From Oceanobacillus bengalensis (GTDB taxonomy: Bacteria > Bacillota > Bacilli > Bacillales > Amphibacillaceae), in contig NZ_RBZO01000001.1 of assembly GCF_003628445.1 (NCBI RefSeq), positions 172,110 through 236,109 of the forward strand: a stretch of 64,000 bases of DNA. Reading direction: 5' to 3'. Of the stretch, positions 47,303-56,439 are shown in pieces. The notes under the pieces are model-generated. The model was not told the DNA's origin. It searched no databases and saw only the letters and a program-made list of their open reading frames with translations. Each line of letters opens with the position of its first letter. Position 1 is the first letter of the stretch. The position numbers were made by a program, and so were the translations under genes.

Positions 47303-48388
47303 ATGAAGTTATTCGGCCTGCGATTTATTTCCTTCAGTATTTTATGGATACTATTAATAATATTGGATAGTAATTTTATTCCATATAGTATCATTGCCTT
47401 CGCTATATCAATGGGGATATATTTTTTTGTATCGACAAAGAAAGCAATACTTTTCTTATATAGTAGCATATTCGTTATATTAATTATTCATAGTTTGTTA
47501 TTGACCAATTATTCAAGCCTAACGATTGTACTTATTCTATATTTGGTAATAGATGCCTCCATACATTTAAGAGAGATACAATACCGAGTCTATTTTGTTA
47601 TTTCTTTGATATTCATACCTATACTTTTTACTTTCCATAATGATTTTAATCTTGAGATAGTTATTGTAGGTATTTTCCTGTTTTACCTAACTTTGGTTGT
47701 GAACCAAATGAATGTAGAGAGGAAGGAACAAAAGGAAACCTATGAAATGTTATTAGGTGAGTATCGGAAATTAAAGCGAATGAATTTGTCTGTAGAACAT
47801 AATGCACGTGTGGAGGAACGGACGAAAATTGCTCGAGATATCCATGATTCAGTTGGACATAGGTTAACTGCATTGATCATGCAATTGGAGATGTTAACGA
47901 TACAAAATAAAAGTAATGAATACGAAGATTTGAAGAAAATGGCGAAGGATAGTTTAGAAGAGACAAGGCATGCTGTTAAGACCTTACAAGCAGAAGAAAA
48001 TGAAGGGATTGCAACGGTTGTCCATCTTATTCGTAAATTGGAAGCGGAAAGTCATATCCTAGTTCAATTTACGATGAAGCAAGGGGTATTATCTATTCCA
48101 CTTTCAAATGAAAAAAATGTGACATTATTTAGAGTAATACAAGAATCACTGACGAATGCAATGCGACATGCTCGTTCAAGAGAGGTGCAAATAACATTAG
48201 GGAAATCTGCAACGGCAGATTTATCTTTTGAAATAATAAACACTGTATTTGATCCTAAAAATTTCACATTCGGATTTGGATTAAACAGTATGAAGGAACG
48301 TGTTGAGCAAGTAGATGGAAGACTAAATGTGTATCAAACGAAGAAGGAATTTGTTGTAGCGGGCACGATTCCTAGTGAGGAGGCTTAA
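47303..48388 (+). CDS. NarL-type sensor histidine kinase (LnrJ-like)
   Basis: The 361-residue protein has about six hydrophobic helices in residues 7-132 with almost no extracytoplasmic domain, then a coiled linker and a HisKA_3 domain with ARDIHDSVGHRL (phosphorylated His181). The ATPase part has FRVIQESLTNAMRHARS (N-box) and FGFGLNSMKERVE (G-box). A membrane-embedded sensor like this is typical of kinases that detect membrane-active antibiotics together with an ABC exporter. GGAGGTG lies upstream of the ATG. The response regulator begins one base after its stop. Confidence 0.9.
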   Translation: MKLFGLRFISFSILWILLIILDSNFIPYSIIAFAISMGIYFFVSTKKAILFLYSSIFVILIIHSLLLTNYSSLTIVLILYLVIDASIHLREIQYRVYFVISLIFIPILFTFHNDFNLEIVIVGIFLFYLTLVVNQMNVERKEQKETYEMLLGEYRKLKRMNLSVEHNARVEERTKIARDIHDSVGHRLTALIMQLEMLTIQNKSNEYEDLKKMAKDSLEETRHAVKTLQAEENEGIATVVHLIRKLEAESHILVQFTMKQGVLSIPLSNEKNVTLFRVIQESLTNAMRHARSREVQITLGKSATADLSFEIINTVFDPKNFTFGFGLNSMKERVEQVDGRLNVYQTKKEFVVAGTIPSEEA

Positions 48389-48389
48389 G

Positions 48390-49028
48390 ATGTGGCGTGT
48401 TCTATTGGTTGAAGACCAAACGATTGTAAGACAAGGTCTAAAGGTAATTCTAGAACAAGATCCAACTATCACTGTAACACATGAAGCAGAAAACGGGCTT
48501 GACGCAGTCGCGATACTAGAAAAACATATGATTGATTTTATTATGATGGATGTTAGGATGCCAAAGATGAATGGGATTGAGGCAACGAGAATCATTAAAA
48601 AGCGTTGGCCATCTGTGAAGATTCTTATATTAACTACGTTTAATGATGATGAATATGCACTTCAAGCATTAAAAGAAGGTGCAAATGGATTTTTACTGAA
48701 AACAGCAGAACCAAACAAGCTAATTGAGGCTGTTTATAGTTGTATGAATGGCGGATTAACGATACATGATGAAGTAGCAGCAAAGGTCATGCCAAGGTTA
48801 TTGAATAAAGAGACAAAAAAACCTGAAATGACGGTAGAATTATCACCAAGGGAAGTACAGGTAACAAAACTAGTTGGTGAGGGATGGACAAATAAAGAAA
48901 TTGCTGCTGAGCTGCATCTATCTGTCGGTACAGTTAAAAACCATCTAACCATGATTTTACAAAAAACAGGACTTAGAGACCGAACACAACTCGCAATATT
49001 CGCAGTAAAACATTATATCGGTGAATGA
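48390..49028 (+). CDS. NarL/LuxR-type response regulator (LnrK-like)
   Basis: The 212-residue protein has a receiver domain (VEDQ at 7-10, phospho-acceptor Asp54 in MMDVRMPK, Lys104 region in LLKTAEP) and a C-terminal LuxR helix-turn-helix (LSPREVQVTKLVGEGWTNKEIA). GAGGAGG lies at good distance from the ATG at 48390; the in-frame extension to 48375 reads through that site. It should be phosphorylated by the kinase encoded directly upstream and probably controls the ABC genes at 50089-53410. Confidence 0.92.
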   Translation: MWRVLLVEDQTIVRQGLKVILEQDPTITVTHEAENGLDAVAILEKHMIDFIMMDVRMPKMNGIEATRIIKKRWPSVKILILTTFNDDEYALQALKEGANGFLLKTAEPNKLIEAVYSCMNGGLTIHDEVAAKVMPRLLNKETKKPEMTVELSPREVQVTKLVGEGWTNKEIAAELHLSVGTVKNHLTMILQKTGLRDRTQLAIFAVKHYIGE

Positions 49029-49126
49029 AAGAGAATGTCATGATATTGTTATAACTAACTTTCCAAATGAATACATACATCCTTTATACTGATTATAGAA
49101 GCAGGTAAGAAGGTTGGTGTAAAACG

Positions 49127-49939
49127 ATGTTAGAAATTATTTTAGACGAATTCCATGCGTCAACATTGTGGAACGGTGGTATCTTTATTTTTACTGCCTT
49201 TGCAATAATCATTTATTTCTTATTATTGCCATCCTCAGGAAGGCATTCGATATGGAAGTCTTTCGTATTTTTATTAGGGCTAATTGCTATTTACGCCTCA
49301 CTAGGAAGTCCATTAAATATTATTGGTAGGATCAAATTTAGTACACATATGATCCAGATTGTATTGCTGTTACTTGTAGCACCACCATTAGTAATCATAG
49401 GATTTAAGAATGAGATTATCAGAAAAGCGATAAAGAAGATGGCATTCGCTCGTAAGCTTATTCAGGTGCTCACAAAACCGATTGTGGCAATTATTTTATT
49501 TTATGTATTGTTTTATGGGTATCATATTCCAGTTATTTTTAACTATGCAAGGTTAGATTTATATCTGAATTATTTCGTATTGTTGGCTTTATTTATTGCA
49601 GCAATTCTTCTATGGGTTCCAATTCTGAAACTAAATTATCTGACGGCTAAGCAAAAAGGTGTTTATGGGCTGCTAAATATCATTTTAATCATTCCGTATA
49701 GTATTATTTTATTTACGCAAGGTGAAGGAATCTATTCTTTATATACAGATATTGATTTATTTATGTCATCATTGGTTGTTTGTTTACCTAATGCGGATCT
49801 ATTAACACCAGATTTCTTCCAATCACTTCTGCCATTTGACCCAGTGAAGGAGCAACAACTAGGTGGAGTCATTTTGTTACTGAGTCAAATTGTTATTTTT
49901 GCTTTGGGCATTGTTTATGGAAGGAAAATAAGTAAATAA
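49127..49939 (+). CDS. CtaG-type cytochrome c oxidase assembly factor
   Basis: The 270-residue membrane protein has about seven helices. It matches the caa3_CtaG family, including SPLNIIGRIKFSTHMIQIVLLLLVAPPLVIIG, with the conserved His in FSTHM, and FYGYHIPVIFNYA. In B. subtilis ctaG lies next to the ctaBCDEF oxidase genes and is needed for active caa3 oxidase; here it lies alone, between a two-component pair and an ABC exporter. That unusual position leaves its link to oxidase assembly unproven in this genome. A terminator follows. Confidence 0.88.
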   Translation: MLEIILDEFHASTLWNGGIFIFTAFAIIIYFLLLPSSGRHSIWKSFVFLLGLIAIYASLGSPLNIIGRIKFSTHMIQIVLLLLVAPPLVIIGFKNEIIRKAIKKMAFARKLIQVLTKPIVAIILFYVLFYGYHIPVIFNYARLDLYLNYFVLLALFIAAILLWVPILKLNYLTAKQKGVYGLLNIILIIPYSIILFTQGEGIYSLYTDIDLFMSSLVVCLPNADLLTPDFFQSLLPFDPVKEQQLGGVILLLSQIVIFALGIVYGRKISK

Positions 49940-49947
49940 GATTAGGT

Positions 49948-49979
49948 GGACCCCTCTTTATTTTGGAGGGTTCTTTTAT
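49948..49979 (+). terminator. Probable terminator after ctaG
   Basis: CCCTC pairs with GAGGG within an imperfect longer stem and is followed by TTCTTTTATTTT. Confidence 0.6.
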
Positions 49980-50088
49980 TTTAAGGCAAAAAATGACTTA
50001 GGTCATATAAAGCAAATAGATAAAGTGACTCCAGATAGTATGCTGCACGACCTTATTCCCGTAGAATAAGTGTCAGGAGGGGATACGT

Positions 50089-51021
50089 GTGCTTGAATTA
50101 GTTGATTTAACTAAGCGATTTAAACAAAATGAAGCGGTTAAAAATTTAAATATGTTTATAGAAAAAGGTGAGATTGTAGGGCTATTAGGTCCAAATGGTG
50201 CAGGTAAATCTACTGCAATTTCTATGCTCTCATCATTAGTAGAACCAACAAGTGGCGATGTACGCTATAACAATAAAAGTATTTTAAGAAATCCTGGACC
50301 GATTCGAGAGGTATTAGGAATGGTACCTCAAGAGATTGCGTTATATGATGATTTGTCAGCACTTGAAAATTTACAGTTTTTCGGTAGGATTTACAAGCTA
50401 AAAGGGAAAGAACTACAAATTAAGATTGCAGAGGTACTTGAGCAAATTGGACTTACGGACAGGAAGAAGGATATTGTAAAAACATTCTCTGGTGGGATGA
50501 AGCGCCGACTGAATATTGGTGTTGCCATGCTACATGACCCCGAGATTATTATTATGGATGAGCCGACCGTTGGTATTGATCCCCAGTCACGAAATTATAT
50601 TTTAGAAACAGTAAAGCGTTTAAATGAAGAAAAGCAGATGACTGTATTATACACGAGTCATTACATGGAAGAAGTCGAATTTCTTTGCGACAGAATTTAC
50701 ATTATGGATCAGGGGAATTTAATCGCTTCAGGTACGAAAGAGGAAATCAAACAAATTTTATCATCTGAACATACGATTTCGATTAAGGCAGATCGTTGGA
50801 ACGATAGGTTTATTGAGAAATTGAAAAATAATCCAACGATACACCGCGTAAAGGTTGAAGACAGGGAAATTACAATTGTTGTTCCAAAGGAAGTGAATAT
50901 GTTCGCGACACTTGCAAAGATGGCGGAAGAAGCAGATTTAGAATTAAGATCGGTAGACATTAATGCTCCAACGCTCGAGGATGTATTCCTCCACTTAACT
51001 GGAAGAGCTTTAAGGGATTAG
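50089..51021 (+). CDS. ABC-2 exporter ATP-binding protein (LnrL-like)
   Basis: The 310-residue protein has Walker A GPNGAGKST (about 36-44), Q-loop MVPQEIALYDDL, signature FSGGMKRRLN, Walker B IIIMDEPTVGIDP and H-loop YTSHYMEEVE. A C-terminal region of about 80 residues (DRWNDRFIEKLKNNP...TLEDVFLHLTG) is typical of drug or lantibiotic exporters. Length and domain arrangement match B. subtilis LnrL. The GTG at 50089 has AGGAGGGG six bases upstream. The two permease genes follow closely. Confidence 0.9.
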   Translation: MLELVDLTKRFKQNEAVKNLNMFIEKGEIVGLLGPNGAGKSTAISMLSSLVEPTSGDVRYNNKSILRNPGPIREVLGMVPQEIALYDDLSALENLQFFGRIYKLKGKELQIKIAEVLEQIGLTDRKKDIVKTFSGGMKRRLNIGVAMLHDPEIIIMDEPTVGIDPQSRNYILETVKRLNEEKQMTVLYTSHYMEEVEFLCDRIYIMDQGNLIASGTKEEIKQILSSEHTISIKADRWNDRFIEKLKNNPTIHRVKVEDREITIVVPKEVNMFATLAKMAEEADLELRSVDINAPTLEDVFLHLTGRALRD

Positions 51022-51035
51022 GGGTGAAACGATAA

Positions 51036-52301
51036 ATGTTAGGACAAATTATTAAAAAACAAGCACTTATATTACTCCGAAATCCAGTGCAACTCCTATT
51101 ATTAATTGGATTACCGATGATCCTAATTGCTATCTTAGGAACGGCTCTTGGTAGTTGGATGAATGGAGATTCTATCGAAATTAATCTTAAGGTTGCTTTG
51201 ATTGAACATGAAACGGAAGAAGAACAAGTCGCTCGATTTGTTTCAGATATGGATAAAGCTAGATTACCTGAGGAAGCAGTTGTAGCGATAAAAGAAAGTG
51301 CAATAGAGACGGCTCCAATTCGAATGTTAAAAGATGTTTTTGTAAGTGAGGAATTATCTGAAATGATTGTCTTGCATGAAGTAAATCCTTCAGAAAAACA
51401 GGATGTACTGGATGATGATTCATATGCAGCCCTTATTGAAGTACCAGAAAACTTTACTTATGAAACATTGAATGAAATATTTCTAGACGAGGAATCTTCA
51501 ATAAATTTACAAGTATTTCAAAATGAACAACAAGAAATAGGAGCAAATATTGTAGGGCAAATTCTACAGCAATTTGGGGAGCAGCTCACATTGGGAGTTT
51601 TCTTAGCTGACCAGGGTATTGACCAAAGAGCGATGCAAGTTGATGTTGATGAACTTGATAGTGAAGTTACTGTGGTTAATCAAGGTAATCCAGTATCATC
51701 AAAAGCATATTACACCATTGGTATGGTAGTAATGAATGTTTTGTTTATGGCTACAGCAATTGGCACGATATCTTTTAATGAGAAACAGACCCATGTATTT
51801 GATCGCATTATTTTAGCAAATGTTTCTCGGTGGGTTTATTTTACTGGTGTGTTAATTACTGGAATGATCTTTGCGTTTATCCAGTCAATGTTGGTGTTTG
51901 CTTTTGCCTGGATTGTATTTGATATTACATGGCCAAATCTATTCTCCTTTTTTATTGTCACCTTGTCCTTGTCTATTTCAGTTGGAGGGATAGCGGTATT
52001 ATTGACTGCAGTGAGTTATCGATTTCATTCGGAAGTTCTAACAGATTTCTTTTCAAGCATTATTGTAACGATGATGGCATTCTTAGGCGGTAGTTTTTTT
52101 CCAATTGGGGATTCATCCAAGATTCTTCAAGTGATTGGTAACTTAACGCCGAATGGTGCTGGAATGTCTGCATATTTAAGTATTATACGAGGAGATGCAA
52201 TGGTTGCAATTTCAAATCATATTGTGTACATTCTTCTCTTTGCAATAACATCGATTATTATCGCTGTGCTTAGTTTTCCGAGAAGGGGGGTATCAGCATG
52301 A
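51036..52301 (+). CDS. ABC-2 type permease (LnrM-like)
   Basis: The 421-residue protein has one N-terminal helix (about 20-42), a large extracytoplasmic domain (about 45-220) and five helices at the C-terminal half, the ABC-2 membrane layout. GGSFFPIGDSSKILQVIGNLTPNGAGMSA is a typical permease end. It is 15 bases after the ATPase gene and overlaps the next permease by four bases. Together with its partner it forms the exporter channel. Confidence 0.88.
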   Translation: MLGQIIKKQALILLRNPVQLLLLIGLPMILIAILGTALGSWMNGDSIEINLKVALIEHETEEEQVARFVSDMDKARLPEEAVVAIKESAIETAPIRMLKDVFVSEELSEMIVLHEVNPSEKQDVLDDDSYAALIEVPENFTYETLNEIFLDEESSINLQVFQNEQQEIGANIVGQILQQFGEQLTLGVFLADQGIDQRAMQVDVDELDSEVTVVNQGNPVSSKAYYTIGMVVMNVLFMATAIGTISFNEKQTHVFDRIILANVSRWVYFTGVLITGMIFAFIQSMLVFAFAWIVFDITWPNLFSFFIVTLSLSISVGGIAVLLTAVSYRFHSEVLTDFFSSIIVTMMAFLGGSFFPIGDSSKILQVIGNLTPNGAGMSAYLSIIRGDAMVAISNHIVYILLFAITSIIIAVLSFPRRGVSA

Positions 52302-53410
52302 TTGGAATTTTATTAGCAAAATTCAAGACATTTATTCGTAACCCTTGGACGTTTTTCATTTTTACTGGAATGTCGATTGTATTCGCACTGATGATAGGTG
52401 GTACGGGAGGAATGTCGTCTATCCCTGTTCCTGTTTCTAGTGCTGATGATATCAAGGAGTCAGCAATCGGTGAAGCATTAGAAGAAAATGAAGTATATAC
52501 GTTTAATTGGATGGCAGAGGAAGAAATGAAGAAGCGAGTATCAAGTGGGAAAGCAGAAGCAGGGGTCATTTTAAAGGAAGATAGCTATGAAGTGATTGTC
52601 GGTGTTGCGTCATCTAACGTAGAAATGATTGAACAAACTATCCAGGGAGTATATGTAGAAAAACGACAAAATGAAAAACTTCTTGAAATGATGGGTGCTG
52701 ATACGGAATCTTCACAACAAGAGTTCTTAGATAATATGGAACAGTCAATTGAATCACCAGTCTTTTCCATAGAGGCAAGTAGTTTTAGAAGTGCTGATGC
52801 AGTTGTTCATGATAGTGCTTCCCATTCTTTATTCGGTTTTACGTTATTTTTTGTCATTTACACGATTGCATATAATGTATTATCTATCCTGATAGAAAAG
52901 AAAGATGGAATATGGGATCGTATGATATTATCTCCTGTGAAAAAATGGGAAATGTATGTTTCAAACTTACTTTACAGTTTTTTCGAAGGTTATTTGCAGG
53001 TAATTGTAATTTTTCTCGTCTTCCGTTATTGGTTTGGCATTGATTTCAATGGAAGATTTTTAGAAATGTTGTTGTTACTTTTTCCATATGTATTTTCTAT
53101 CGTAGCGCTGTCGATTTTCATTACAGCATGTGTGAAAAATACACAGCAATTTAATGCGGTTTTACCGATTATTGCTGTCAGTATGGCGATGATTGGTGGT
53201 GCGTACTGGCCACTTGAAATTGTCAGTTCAGAAATCTTACTTGCTTTAGCGAAGATTAATCCGCTGACATATGGGATGGAAATATTAAATGGTGTAGCAG
53301 TGTATGGCTACTCACTGGAAGAGCTGTTGTTTCCAATAAGTATTCTGATTTTAATGGGTGTTGTATTTATGGGGATAGGCATTCACTTAATGGAAAGAAG
53401 GCATGTGTAG
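52298..53410 (+). CDS. ABC-2 type permease (LnrN-like)
   Basis: The 370-residue protein has the same layout as the upstream permease: helix at about 16-38, extracytoplasmic part to about 170, then five helices. GGAYWPLEIVSSEILLALAKINPLTYGMEILNG is the conserved closing segment. GGGGGG... at the end of the upstream gene provides the ribosome-binding site, and the ATGA overlap couples translation. A terminator ends the unit. Confidence 0.88.
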   Translation: MIGILLAKFKTFIRNPWTFFIFTGMSIVFALMIGGTGGMSSIPVPVSSADDIKESAIGEALEENEVYTFNWMAEEEMKKRVSSGKAEAGVILKEDSYEVIVGVASSNVEMIEQTIQGVYVEKRQNEKLLEMMGADTESSQQEFLDNMEQSIESPVFSIEASSFRSADAVVHDSASHSLFGFTLFFVIYTIAYNVLSILIEKKDGIWDRMILSPVKKWEMYVSNLLYSFFEGYLQVIVIFLVFRYWFGIDFNGRFLEMLLLLFPYVFSIVALSIFITACVKNTQQFNAVLPIIAVSMAMIGGAYWPLEIVSSEILLALAKINPLTYGMEILNGVAVYGYSLEELLFPISILILMGVVFMGIGIHLMERRHV

Positions 53411-53417
53411 AGAGCGG

Positions 53418-53452
53418 AAAACGAACAGTCTTGCGGGTTGTTCGTTTTTTTG
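53418..53452 (+). terminator. Terminator after the ABC exporter genes
   Basis: AAACGAACA pairs with TGTTCGTTT and is followed by seven T residues. Confidence 0.88.
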
Positions 53453-53493
53453 TTTCTTGTAAAAGTACCTTGCAAAGCTAGAGGATGTGGTTT

Positions 53494-53598
53494 TCGCTGA
53501 AGTTCACAGTGATTTCGCCAATGTTCACAGGAAAATCGCTGAAGTTAACAATGTTATCGCCGAAGTTCATAACTGATTCGCCAAAGTTCATAATTTTG
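53494..53598 (+). repeat. Tandem array of 21-bp units (five copies)
   Basis: TCGC(T/C)-A-GTTCA-A recurs at 53494, 53515, 53536, 53557 and 53578, exactly every 21 bases. One frame reads seven-residue units (FAEVHSD, FANVHRK, IAEVNNV, IAEVHN) and is broken by a TGA before the fifth. It lies upstream of the hydrolase promoter. Confidence 0.88.
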
Positions 53599-53746
53599 CG
53601 GGGCACAACCCTATTCCTGCCCTCCACATAACACAGGTTGCCATGCGACGACATTCACTCAATCTATTCCCACAAATTAGCAACGTTGGTGCATTTTGCA
53701 CGCTAATAGTTGCCAATCTATCATACAATTCGTTCTATCCTGATAG

Positions 53747-53752
53747 TATAAT
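53747..53752 (+). promoter_or_regulatory. -10 box of the hydrolase gene
   Basis: A perfect TATAAT lies 38 bases before the GTG start at 53790; a convincing -35 box is not visible. It falls inside the longer open frame, which supports the shorter start. Confidence 0.5.
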
Positions 53753-53789
53753 AGATTTAAATCATACTGCAGGAGAGGGGCAACATGGT

Positions 53790-54746
53790 GTGAGGAAGAG
53801 AAAAGGTTTAAAAATTGGTGCTGGACTAATTGTCTTTATATTAATCATAGATTTCGGTATTGGATTTTATTTATATGACCTAGCAATTGAGCGAAATGTT
53901 AAAGATTTCTTATCAGGTAATCAAGACCTTGAAGTTTCTGCAGAGGCAATGAATGTATTTACAGAGGGGTCTTGGAAGGACTGGGTAAGAGAACAGGATT
54001 TTGAAGAATGGAAAATGGAGTCTTATGATGGTCTAACGCTTAATGGGTATTATCTAGAAGCAGAAAAGCCAACAAATAAAACAGTAGTTTTCGCACATGG
54101 TTATCTAGGGCGTGCTAGCGATATGGGGCTTTTTGGGCAATATTATTATGAGGATTTAGGATATAATATGTTTACACCAGACTTAAGAGGACACGGAGAA
54201 AGTGAAGGTGACTACATTGGATTTGGTTGGCATGATCGAATAGATATCATTGATTGGGTTGATAAGGTGACAGATGAAGTTGGTGAGGATACTGAAATTG
54301 TATTACATGGTGTATCCATGGGAGCTGCAACGATGTTAATGGCTAGCGGAGAAGAGCTTCCTAAAAATGTTAAAGCAATGGTTGCTGATAGTCCTTATAC
54401 CGATGTTTATAATTTATTTGCTTATCAGCTTGAACGGATGTTTACCTTACCAGAATTTCCGATTCTACCAACAGTTGGTCTTGTTACAAACATGAAGGCG
54501 GGTTATGCATTAAAAGAAGCATCGGCACTGGAGCAAGTGAAGAAGGCTGAAGTACCAATTCTTTATATTCATGGCAGCAATGATACCTTCGTACCAACGG
54601 CAATGACCGAGGAGTTATATAAAAATACGAAAAGCAATGCTGAGGTTTTAATTGTTGATGGAGCAAGCCATGGTGAATCGATAATACTAGCAGAAGATAA
54701 ATATTTAGAAACGTTATATGGATTTATAGAAAAATATGTAGATTAG
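53790..54746 (+). CDS. Membrane-anchored alpha/beta hydrolase (YqkD-like)
   Basis: The 318-residue protein has an N-terminal basic stretch and one transmembrane helix (GLIVFILIIDFGIGFYLY), then an alpha/beta hydrolase domain. Catalytic residues are the serine in LHGVSMGAA, the Asp in IHGSNDTFVP and the His in DGASHGES. The nucleophile-elbow and FAHGYLGRASDM oxyanion region match the YqkD/serine aminopeptidase S33-like set. The start is the GTG at 53790, nine bases after AGGAGAGGGG; the frame continues to 53643 but a promoter lies within that part. Substrate unknown. Confidence 0.87.
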   Translation: MRKRKGLKIGAGLIVFILIIDFGIGFYLYDLAIERNVKDFLSGNQDLEVSAEAMNVFTEGSWKDWVREQDFEEWKMESYDGLTLNGYYLEAEKPTNKTVVFAHGYLGRASDMGLFGQYYYEDLGYNMFTPDLRGHGESEGDYIGFGWHDRIDIIDWVDKVTDEVGEDTEIVLHGVSMGAATMLMASGEELPKNVKAMVADSPYTDVYNLFAYQLERMFTLPEFPILPTVGLVTNMKAGYALKEASALEQVKKAEVPILYIHGSNDTFVPTAMTEELYKNTKSNAEVLIVDGASHGESIILAEDKYLETLYGFIEKYVD

Positions 54747-54749
54747 ATG

Positions 54750-54788
54750 GAATGCTTTACTGTCAATTTGATGGTAAAGCATTTTTTT
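54750..54788 (+). terminator. Terminator after the hydrolase gene
   Basis: AATGCTTTAC pairs with GTAAAGCATT and is followed by T residues. Confidence 0.88.
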
Positions 54789-54866
54789 ATATGGCTGTTT
54801 TCTAAAAGATTGTTTTCTTCAGCTATTGTATATCAAATTCATAGTTGATATTAATTGTGGACTTAC

Positions 54867-55208
54867 TTAATTCAGAATTATTTAGTTCTCGCTAACACTT
54901 ATGTTTGATTTATGTCATCTTTCGCTGCGGCAGAATACTTCGCTTTCCGCGGGCACGGCCTCAGCCTCCTCGCGGAAAGACCACCGCTGCGGGGTCTTCG
55001 GACACGTGCTTTTCTCGCAAAACAGCATATTTTTAGTTGAAATCAAGTAGAGCAGAATCTTAGTGGAGGAAACACACGTAGACTCCTACGGGAGGACAGG
55101 CCTAGGTGAGACTACGGAGTGCGTTAGCACGAAGGAGGCTCACCAGCCGCCCGTGGAAAGCGAAGTGTGTTTCCGGAACGACGTGTTTTGCACAATACTA
55201 AATTAAAT
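54867..55208 (+). repeat. Dispersed repeat family A, copy 5
   Basis: The 342-bp copy starts TTAATTCAGAAT and ends TACTAAATTAAAT. Both modules are present (CGGCAGAATACTTCGC and GGTCTTCGGACACGTGC; then GTAGAGCAGAATCTTAGTGG and the GTTTCCGGAACGACG tail), but the region between them is shorter than in copies 2 and 3. Confidence 0.84.
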
Positions 55209-55318
55209 AGATCCGAAGTTTATACAAAATGCTAATGATAAAAAAAGCAACGAAATATGCGAAAAGAGCTTTTTACAAAAAATAATGCATAAATATAAAT
55301 ATTTTGTTATAAATATAC

Positions 55319-55347
55319 TTGCATAAATAGTTTTATAAATCTATAAT
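55319..55347 (+). promoter_or_regulatory. Promoter of the arg operon with possible ARG-box sites
   Basis: TTGCAT at 55319 and TATAAT at 55342 are separated by 17 bases. TGCATAAATA at 55287 and again at 55320 are A/T-rich half-site-like repeats compatible with ArgR/AhrC boxes, the second overlapping the -35 box. The operator call is tentative. Confidence 0.6.
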
Positions 55348-55382
55348 TATGGATAATTCAAAAAGTGGGAGGAAGGTATTCA

Positions 55383-56423
55383 TTGAAGGAAGTAGCAATT
55401 ATCGGTGGTACGGGGTACGGGGCAATTGAATTAATACGTTTACTTGGGTCGCATGAATATATGCATATAAATAAAATTATTTCTCATTCGAGGTACGGGG
55501 AACGACTTGCAATGTTTTATCCGCATTTGACGGAATTCTACGATGATCCAATGGAGGAATTAGATATTGATAGATTAAAAGAAGAAGTGGATATTATCTT
55601 TTTTGCCACACCAGCTGGGGTCGCAAAAGACATTGTTCCAAAATTTTGTGATTCCTCTGTACAGTGTATTGATCTTTCAGGTGATTTAAGACTTCAGTCA
55701 CGGAAAGTGTATGAAACATGGTACGAAAAGGAAGCTGCCCCACAAGCAACGTTAGATAACGCAATTTACGGATTACCAGAAATGTATAAAGAAAAAATTA
55801 GAAATGCGAAGGTTATCTCTAATCCAGGTTGTTTTCCAACATCGGCTTTATTAGGTTTAATTCCAGCAATTGAGCATCAAATTATTTCACCGCATTCCAT
55901 TATTATCGATGGAAAAACAGGAGTATCTGGTGCTGGTGGAAAGGCAACGACTATGACACATTATTCAGAGACAAATGAGAATGTAAAACCATATAAGATT
56001 GGTGCACATCAACATATTCCTGAGATAGAACAATATTTATCTGCTATTGCAACAGAAGAAATCAAAACGACTTTTACGACACATCTCATCCCAATGACAA
56101 GAGGACTCATTTGTACAATGTACGCAACACTCGAAAAGAGGGTAACAACCAAAGAAGTCATTCATTTATATCAATCGTATTATGAAGCACACCCATTTGT
56201 AAGAGTAAGAGAGGAAGGTTCATTTCCAACGACAAAGGAAGTGTGCGGGAGTAATTTTTGCGATATAGGTATACATGTGAATGAACGGACCAACCAGATC
56301 ATCATTGCATCTGTTATTGATAATTTGGTAAAAGGAGCTAGTGGTCAGGCGATACAGAATGCGAATCTAATGAATGGTTGGGATGAAGACCATGGCTTAC
56401 AGAACATCCCTATCTATCCATAA
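55383..56423 (+). CDS. argC: N-acetyl-gamma-glutamyl-phosphate reductase
   Basis: ArgC reduces N-acetylglutamyl phosphate to the semialdehyde in arginine synthesis. The 346-residue protein has the nucleotide loop IIGGTGYGAIEL, the catalytic Cys150 in SNPGCFPTSALLG and the LVKGASGQAIQN block. The TTG at 55383 was chosen since GGGAGGAAGG lies seven bases upstream; an in-frame ATG-less extension to 55365 covers that site. It is the first gene of argCJBD-carAB. Confidence 0.95.
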   Translation: MKEVAIIGGTGYGAIELIRLLGSHEYMHINKIISHSRYGERLAMFYPHLTEFYDDPMEELDIDRLKEEVDIIFFATPAGVAKDIVPKFCDSSVQCIDLSGDLRLQSRKVYETWYEKEAAPQATLDNAIYGLPEMYKEKIRNAKVISNPGCFPTSALLGLIPAIEHQIISPHSIIIDGKTGVSGAGGKATTMTHYSETNENVKPYKIGAHQHIPEIEQYLSAIATEEIKTTFTTHLIPMTRGLICTMYATLEKRVTTKEVIHLYQSYYEAHPFVRVREEGSFPTTKEVCGSNFCDIGIHVNERTNQIIIASVIDNLVKGASGQAIQNANLMNGWDEDHGLQNIPIYP

Positions 56424-56439
56424 TGAAAGGATGAATTCT

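Noticed and set aside
53643..53789. N-terminal extension of the hydrolase from an ATG at 53643
   Set aside because: There is no ribosome-binding site there, a TATAAT box lies inside the stretch, and the GTG at 53790 has AGGAGAGGGG directly before the membrane anchor.
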